Positions 6,815 through 10,753 of a DNA stretch of 10,753 nt are shown piece after piece. Made by a program: the position numbers and the translations under genes. Each line of letters starts with the position of its first letter. Within the stretch, counting starts at the first letter, position 1. The stretch lies in assembly GCA_964636405.1 (NCBI GenBank), contig CAZWSI010000039.1, positions 1-10,753 of the forward strand, in the 5' to 3' direction. The stretch comes from CAZKGE01 sp964636405 (GTDB taxonomy: Bacteria; Bacillota; Clostridia; Christensenellales; CAG-138). The notes under the pieces are model-generated. The model saw only the letters and a list, made by a program, of their open reading frames with translations, was not told the origin of the DNA and did not search any database.

Positions 6815-8016
6815 GGCGCATCCCCCGCAAGGAGCCGCGCATAGAGCGCGAGATACGCCGCGCCGCTCGCCTCCACGGAAAACGCCTCCGCGTCCGCAAG
6901 GCAGTCCCGCCGCGAAAGCGAAGCCGCGCGGAAAACGCCCGCGCAAAGCGCGTCCATGTCCCCAACCGGCACGGCCACGCCCGAGCGCGGCGTAAAGGTT
7001 TCCGCGCAGCCGCCCGTATCGCTGCACACCACGGGCGTGCCGCAGCAAAGCGCCTCGAGGTTCGTCGTGGGCAAGGTATCGCCCTTGGTGGGGTTGACAT
7101 ATACGTCCGCCGCGCTGTACCACGCCGCAAGCTCCGCCGCGTTTTTGGTGTGCGGGATTCCCAGCACATTTCCCGGCAGGCTCTTGAGCTGCTCGGTGCT
7201 AAGGCCCACAAGCGCAACCCGCCACGCAGGGCCCAGCAGCGCGGGGAGTTGGAGCATTTCGGCAAAGCCCTTGCGCGGAACCCAGAAGTCCGCCACGCCG
7301 AGCGCGAGCTTCCTGTTTTCCAACCCAAAGCGCCTGCGCAGATCGCTCTCCGCGGGAGAAAACACCGCCCGGTTCACCCCGTTCGGGATGACGGAGCAGG
7401 GATAGCCGCCCAAAAAGGAGCGCGCGGCGCGCCCCGCAAGAAAGCGGGAGGGCGTTACGAGCGCAAGCTTGGGCACGCCGGTGAAGGCGCGCTGCTTGCG
7501 GGCAAAATTGCGCGCGGACGCGTCGAAAAGCCACCGCGCCGGGTAGTCGCGCCTGTCGGCCGGGCACGCGCCGCAGCCCGACGGCCAGCGCGGGCAGCCT
7601 GCGGGATCGACGGTCGCGCAATGGCCCGTAAAGGCCCAGCAATCGTGCAGCGTCCATACGACGGGAAGCCCCGCGCTTTTTAGAAACGCGAAAAGACGCT
7701 CGACCTCGAGATAATAGCCGTGGAGGTTATGCAGGTGGATCACATCGGGCCGTTCGGCGCGAATCAGCGCAATGAGCCGCTCCGCCGCCGCGGAGGAGGC
7801 AAAGCCGCTGCTGTCGAAAAGCCGCGCCGAAAGCGCGTGCAGATAAAACTCGTTCGTTTTTGTCACGCGCACGGCGCGCGCGCCCGGAGAAGCCGCGCCG
7901 CGCCCGTAGGCGATTACGCCCGCGTCGCCCGCGTCCGTCACGGCGCGGCAAAGCTGCAGCACAATCCGCGACGTGCTGCCCCGCTCCGCGACCGAATTGA
8001 CAAAAAGCACCTTCAT
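6811..8016 (-). CDS. Glycosyltransferase, GT4-like, first gene of the operon
   Basis: A 401-residue GT-B glycosyltransferase. The N-terminus MKVLFVNSVAERGSTSRIV fits the first strand and acceptor-side loop; HLHNLHGYYLEVERLF at 94-109 and a Cys-rich stretch at 126-151 (GHC...C...GCGACP) are typical of a subgroup seen in exopolysaccharide clusters. The C-terminal donor site is KGDTLPTTNLEALCCGTPVV at 311-330, with D313 and E321 in the places of the usual acidic pair. The start at 8016 lies only a few bases after the predicted transcription start and has no visible ribosome binding site, so the mRNA may be nearly leaderless. The start codon also lies inside an 11-bp perfect inverted repeat. It overlaps the next glycosyltransferase by GTGA. 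A longer frame from 8055 would start inside the promoter and is not favoured. Confidence 0.87.
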   Translation of the reverse strand: MKVLFVNSVAERGSTSRIVLQLCRAVTDAGDAGVIAYGRGAASPGARAVRVTKTNEFYLHALSARLFDSSGFASSAAAERLIALIRAERPDVIHLHNLHGYYLEVERLFAFLKSAGLPVVWTLHDCWAFTGHCATVDPAGCPRWPSGCGACPADRRDYPARWLFDASARNFARKQRAFTGVPKLALVTPSRFLAGRAARSFLGGYPCSVIPNGVNRAVFSPAESDLRRRFGLENRKLALGVADFWVPRKGFAEMLQLPALLGPAWRVALVGLSTEQLKSLPGNVLGIPHTKNAAELAAWYSAADVYVNPTKGDTLPTTNLEALCCGTPVVCSDTGGCAETFTPRSGVAVPVGDMDALCAGVFRAASLSRRDCLADAEAFSVEASGAAYLALYARLLAGDAP

Positions 8017-8038
8017 GGTATGCGTATCATACCATGAA
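8012..8038. repeat. Perfect 11-bp inverted repeat over the operon start, probable operator
   Basis: TTCATGGTATG (8012-8022) and CATACCATGAA (8028-8038) are exact reverse complements around a 5-bp centre CGTAT. The repeat covers the minus-strand -10 box, the predicted transcription start and the first codon of the glycosyltransferase. This is a typical place and size for a dimeric repressor site; a role as an mRNA 5' hairpin is less likely because transcription should start inside it. Confidence 0.8.
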
Positions 8039-8055
8039 AACGGCGCGCGTTGCAA
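8026..8055 (-). promoter_or_regulatory. Promoter of the glycosyltransferase-lar operon
   Basis: Minus-strand -35 TTGCAA (8055-8050), 18-nt spacer, -10 TATGAT (8031-8026). Transcription would begin near 8019-8020, three or four bases before the ATG at 8016. The -10 box is inside the 11-bp inverted repeat, so a protein bound there should block transcription. Confidence 0.6.
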
Positions 8056-8155
8056 TCTCCCGGCGCGGGATTCCTTCTTCTTATGCGGGGGGAACCGTTT
8101 TTGTCGAGCGTTTGCTTTCTTTGCGCATTCTGCATGGCAATCGCGCGCGGGAATA

Positions 8156-8164
8156 TGTTATACT
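8156..8164 (+). promoter_or_regulatory. Extended -10 promoter of the DUF1538 operon
   Basis: TGTTATACT gives a TGn extension plus -10 TATACT (8159-8164), predicting a start near 8171. The best -35 candidate, TGGCAA at 8135-8140 with an 18-nt spacer, is poor, as is common with extended -10 promoters. The 5' leader of about 38 nt holds two tandem TACGACTTG copies. Confidence 0.5.
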
Positions 8165-8172
8165 TCATTATA

Positions 8173-8190
8173 TACGACTTGTACGACTTG
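8173..8190. repeat. 9-bp direct repeat in the DUF1538 leader
   Basis: TACGACTTG occurs twice in tandem (8173-8181 and 8182-8190), just before the ribosome binding site. It may be a chance duplication or a binding site. Confidence 0.85.
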
Positions 8191-8193
8191 CTG

Positions 8194-8201
8194 AAAGGAG
8201 G
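8194..8201 (+). promoter_or_regulatory. Strong ribosome binding site that decides the DUF1538 start
   Basis: AAAGGAGG ends 7 nt before the GTG at 8209. The nearby ATG at 8205 is too close, out of frame, and opens only a short ORF. Confidence 0.85.
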
Positions 8202-8208
8202 CGCATGG

Positions 8209-9834
8209 GTGCTCAAAAAAAGCAAAACCATATTGCTTGAGAAGCTGAGGGAATCCCTTGCATCGGTTCTGCCCATAACAGGCATCGTTTTTCTGCTTTG
8301 CTTTACGGTTGTGCCCGTTCCGACCGATATCTTAATGGCGTTTGTGATCGGCGCGGCGCTTCTGATTTTGGGCATGGGCCTCTTTACTTTGGGCACCGAC
8401 CTTGCCATGACCCCGATTGGCGAGGAGGTCGGCGCGGCCATCACCAAATCGCGCAAGATCTGGTTTATCGTGCTCGTGTGCCTTGTGGTCGGCATCATCA
8501 TCACCGTGGCCGAGCCGGATTTGCAGGTGCTCGCCTCGCAGGTGCCAAACATCCCCAATCTGGCCATCATTCTTTCCGTGGCGGTCGGCGTGGGCATGTT
8601 TCTCGTGCTCGCCATGCTCCGCATCATATTCCGCATCCGGCTTACCTATCTGCTCATCGGCTTTTACGTCGTGGTTTTCATTCTCACGCAGTTTGTGCCC
8701 GGCGAGTTTATCGCGGTCGCGTTCGATTCCGGCGGGGTTACGACCGGGCCTATGACCGTGCCGTTTATCATGGCGCTCGGCGTGGGCGCGGCCTCCATGC
8801 GCACGGACAAAAACGCGGAGAGCGACAGCTTCGGCCTTGTCGCCCTCTGCTCCATCGGGCCTATTCTGGCCGTGCTCATTTTGGGCATGCTCTATAAGCC
8901 GCAGGCCGCGCAGAGCGCCTATACGCCCGTGGATATCCCGCAGTTTGCCGATTCGCGCGCGCTGTGGCGGTATTTCGGCGACGCGTTCCCGGATTATCTG
9001 GGCGAGGTCGCGCTCGCGCTTCTGCCCGTGCTTTTGTTCTTTATCCTTTTTCAGCTAACGGTCGTCAAGCTCAAGCGCGCGCCGCTTATCCGTATCCTCA
9101 TCGGTCTTGTCTATACCTTCGTCGGGCTTGTACTGTTTCTCACCGGCGTAAACGTGGGCTTTATGCCCGTGGGCAATTATATCGGCGAGCGGCTGGGCGG
9201 CCTTTCCTATAATTGGATCGTCGTGCCCATCGGCATGCTCATCGGCTATTTTATCGTGGCGGCGGAGCCCGCCGTACATGTGCTCAACAAGCAGGTGTTC
9301 GAGCTTACCAGCGGCACCATCCCGAAACAGGCCATGAGCACGAGCCTTTCCATCGGCGTTTGCATCTCGGTGGGTCTGGCTATGCTGCGCATTCTTTTGC
9401 AGATTCCCATCCTGTGGCTGCTGCTGCCCGGGTACGCCATCGCCATTGTGCTCTCGTTCTTTGTTCCATCCATGTTTACGGCCATCGCCTTTGACTCCGG
9501 CGGCGTTGCGTCCGGGCCCATGACGGCCACGTTCCTGCTGCCGCTCGCCATGGGCGCCTGCCTTGCCGTGGGGGGGAGCATCGTGGAGGACGCGTTTGGC
9601 ATTGTCGCAATGGTGGCCATGACGCCGCTGATTACGATTCAGATTCTCGGCGTTCTCTTCCAGCTCCGCAAGCGGCGCGCCGAGCGGCGGCTTGCCAGAG
9701 AGGCCGCGCAAAAGGAACAGGAGGAGCTGCTGGAGCTGCTGGAGGAGGACGTGATCGCAATGAACGACGAGGACAACGCGCCGCCGCGCGGAGACGTGCT
9801 TGCGGCGGCCGCTGAAACGGAGGGGGACGCATGA
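8209..9834 (+). CDS. Duplicated DUF1538 membrane protein, possible cation/proton antiporter
   Basis: A 541-residue multi-spanning membrane protein built of two homologous DUF1538 halves (about 10-245 and 265-500). Each half has the same signature 256 residues apart: FDSGGVTTGPMT at 172-183 and FDSGGVASGPMT at 428-439, whose Asp and Ser/Gly residues in the membrane are candidates for ion binding. Related two-protein DUF1538 systems (UmpAB of Halomonas) have been reported as Na+(Li+,K+)/H+ antiporters; here both halves are in one chain, and transport by this protein is inference. The C-terminal tail (about 485-541) is cytosolic, first basic, then an acidic Glu/Leu-rich stretch that could form a helix or coiled coil. 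The GTG start is set by AAAGGAGG; the open frame runs back to 8050 but has no ribosome binding site there. It is translationally coupled (ATGA) to the P-II-like gene. A run of seven G at 9570-9576 stays in frame. Confidence 0.88.
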   Translation: MLKKSKTILLEKLRESLASVLPITGIVFLLCFTVVPVPTDILMAFVIGAALLILGMGLFTLGTDLAMTPIGEEVGAAITKSRKIWFIVLVCLVVGIIITVAEPDLQVLASQVPNIPNLAIILSVAVGVGMFLVLAMLRIIFRIRLTYLLIGFYVVVFILTQFVPGEFIAVAFDSGGVTTGPMTVPFIMALGVGAASMRTDKNAESDSFGLVALCSIGPILAVLILGMLYKPQAAQSAYTPVDIPQFADSRALWRYFGDAFPDYLGEVALALLPVLLFFILFQLTVVKLKRAPLIRILIGLVYTFVGLVLFLTGVNVGFMPVGNYIGERLGGLSYNWIVVPIGMLIGYFIVAAEPAVHVLNKQVFELTSGTIPKQAMSTSLSIGVCISVGLAMLRILLQIPILWLLLPGYAIAIVLSFFVPSMFTAIAFDSGGVASGPMTATFLLPLAMGACLAVGGSIVEDAFGIVAMVAMTPLITIQILGVLFQLRKRRAERRLAREAAQKEQEELLELLEEDVIAMNDEDNAPPRGDVLAAAAETEGDA

Positions 9835-10535
9835 GCGATTATCGGCTGCTGATGTGCATCGTGAAACGGGATCAGGGCGAGGCATACATTGAGTTTCTGC
9901 GCGAGCACGGCGTGCTCACCGTTCTGTCGGGGCTCTGCCGCGGAACGGCCAGCCGGAGCATGCTCGATTATCTGGGGCTGGAAAAGACCGAAAAGGTCGT
10001 TTTGCAGACTATGGTTTCACACGCGCTCGCCGAAAAGCTCCTGCGCAGAATGGTTTCCCGGATGGGCATCGATGTGCCGGGCAGCGGCATCGCGCTGACC
10101 GTGCCCATTCAGAGCGTCGGCGGCGCGTCAAGTTTGCGATATCTCACGCGAGGACAGGAAGCGATTGACAGCGAGGTGAAAAAAGTGAGCGAATATCCCA
10201 ACGAGCTGATTATGGTCATTGCCGACAAGGGCAATACGGATCTGGTTATGGACGCGGCGCGCAGCGCGGGCGCGCGCGGCGGAACGGTGGCAAACGCCAA
10301 GGGCACGGGCGCTGAGTTTACCTCGAAGTTTTTTGGCGTTTCCATCGCGTCCGAAAAGGAGATCGTATACATCGTGGCCAAGCGCGCCGATCGCGACGGC
10401 ATTATGCGCGCCATCATGGAGCAGGCGGGCGTACGCTCCGACGCGCACGCGTTCCTCTTTTCACTCCCGGTCGATCGGGTCGTCGGCCTCCAGAGCGTGG
10501 CGAGCGGCGACGCGGAGGAGAAAGGCGGGCGCTAG
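9831..10535 (+). CDS. Tandem P-II-like protein, probable regulator of the DUF1538 transporter
   Basis: A 234-residue soluble protein with two ferredoxin-like P-II-type halves: about 4-97 (YRLLMCIVKRDQGEAYIEFL) and about 124-221 (NELIMVIADKGNTDLVMDAA), joined by a Ser/Gly/charged linker. The second half keeps the GARGGTVANAKGTG stretch at 147-160, which corresponds to the P-II segment before the T-loop; the tyrosine used for uridylylation in GlnB is not evident. P-II proteins sense nucleotides (ATP, ADP, sometimes cyclic or adenylyl nucleotides) and small metabolites and bind membrane transporters. Its ATGA overlap with the DUF1538 gene suggests the same arrangement as GlnK-AmtB, with this protein gating the transporter from the cytosol; that is inference. 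A GGAGGGGG stretch precedes the ATG. It is about twice the length of classical P-II proteins (112 residues), as expected for a fused pair acting as half of a pseudo-trimer unit. Confidence 0.85.
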   Translation: MSDYRLLMCIVKRDQGEAYIEFLREHGVLTVLSGLCRGTASRSMLDYLGLEKTEKVVLQTMVSHALAEKLLRRMVSRMGIDVPGSGIALTVPIQSVGGASSLRYLTRGQEAIDSEVKKVSEYPNELIMVIADKGNTDLVMDAARSAGARGGTVANAKGTGAEFTSKFFGVSIASEKEIVYIVAKRADRDGIMRAIMEQAGVRSDAHAFLFSLPVDRVVGLQSVASGDAEEKGGR

Positions 10536-10643
10536 GGGCACGGCATCCTCGGCAATGCGGCGGCCCAAGCGTTCGGGCAAGCGGCATGCAGCGCTCAAGC
10601 AAAACCCGGTATCATTTGGATCGACACAGACGGTATGACGTCA
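10536..10643. other. Non-coding 3' stretch before the terminator
   Basis: About 108 bp between the P-II-like stop and the terminator stem. An ATG at 10554 opens a basic 27-codon frame but has no ribosome binding site, so it is not called. Nothing else is supported here. Confidence 0.4.
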
Positions 10644-10669
10644 AAAAAGCCCGCGATTGCGGGCTTTTT
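10644..10669 (+). terminator. Rho-independent terminator, probably bidirectional
   Basis: AAAAAGCCCGC (10644-10654), loop GATT, GCGGGCTTTTT (10659-10669). A GC core of 6 bp is flanked by A and T tracts that pair with each other, so it can work for the DUF1538/P-II transcript and also for a minus-strand transcript entering from the right. Confidence 0.92.
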
Positions 10670-10671
10670 GC

Positions 10672-10689
10672 GACAATATCCATATTGTC
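10672..10689. repeat. Perfect 8-bp palindrome right after the terminator
   Basis: GACAATAT (10672-10679), CC, ATATTGTC (10682-10689). It begins the AT-rich tail of the window (to 10753), where no gene is visible. Such a site upstream of a gene beyond the right edge could be an operator, but no clear promoter pair was found around it. Confidence 0.6.
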
Positions 10690-10753
10690 AACGATAAATG
10701 CGTAACAACATAGGCGTTGATACAAATTAACGATGCCCTTGCTGTGTTCTCGG

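Noticed and set aside
5933..6844. Plus-strand open frame of 303 codons opposite the second glycosyltransferase
   Set aside because: Arg/Ala/His-rich translation with no recognisable domain; antisense shadow of a clear GT4-like gene.
8034..8240. Plus-strand small ORF starting in the inverted repeat
   Set aside because: Its ATG is merely the mirror image of the minus-strand start codon; it has no ribosome binding site and runs into the DUF1538 gene in another frame.
9570..9576. Run of seven G in the DUF1538 gene as a second slippage site
   Set aside because: The frame continues correctly through the second DUF1538 half and no alternative product or stop-start overlap is created.
10554..10637. 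Small 27-codon basic frame after the P-II-like gene
   Set aside because: No ribosome binding site and no recognised family; not enough to call a gene.
1..10753. CRISPR array, insertion sequence or prophage genes
   Set aside because: No spaced repeats, transposase, integrase or terminal inverted repeats are visible.

Overview
The window is about 10.7 kb of GC-rich bacterial DNA with dense, mostly operonic coding. Gene content (YesL/DUF624-type membrane protein, nickel-pincer cofactor genes larB/larC/larE, a DUF1538 protein paired with a P-II-like protein), AAAGGAGG-type ribosome binding sites and sigma-70-like promoters fit a high-GC member of the Bacillota, most likely a Clostridia-type anaerobe. 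That placement is an inference from gene content, not a phylogenetic result.

Minus-strand block (positions 8016 down to 1). A promoter at about 8055-8026 drives a long operon, in transcript order: a GT4-like glycosyltransferase (8016-6811), a second one (GTG start 6814-5708), a single ORF joining a third glycosyltransferase to LarE (5711-3831), larB (3704-2943), larC (2946-1726) and an SDR oxidoreductase (1729-998). After a 137-bp gap comes a DUF624 membrane protein (860-150), then a partial tRNA-Ala(CGC) with its own clear promoter, cut by the left edge. LarB, LarC and LarE together make the nickel-pincer nucleotide cofactor of LarA-type racemases and epimerases. No larA is present in the window. 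The three glycosyltransferases suggest synthesis of a surface glycan or glycolipid. Why they share an operon with cofactor genes is not explained by the sequence.

Most junctions inside the operons are 4-bp ATGA/GTGA stop-start overlaps. The exception is the glycosyltransferase-LarE joint, where a run of eight G lies just before an internal ATG. With one G fewer, the glycosyltransferase would stop at exactly such an ATGA overlap with larE. The fusion is therefore either a recent or switchable frameshift, a slippage site, or a base-calling error; this is the most notable observation in the window.

Plus-strand block (8156-10669). An extended -10 promoter precedes a GTG-started duplicated DUF1538 membrane protein (8209-9834), coupled by an ATGA overlap to a 234-residue protein with two P-II-like halves (9831-10535), probably its cytosolic regulator. 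A strong bidirectional terminator lies at 10644-10669. The last 80 bases are AT-rich with a small perfect palindrome and no gene. The intergenic region 8017-8208 between the two divergent blocks carries both promoters and a perfect 11-bp inverted repeat that covers the first glycosyltransferase start codon.
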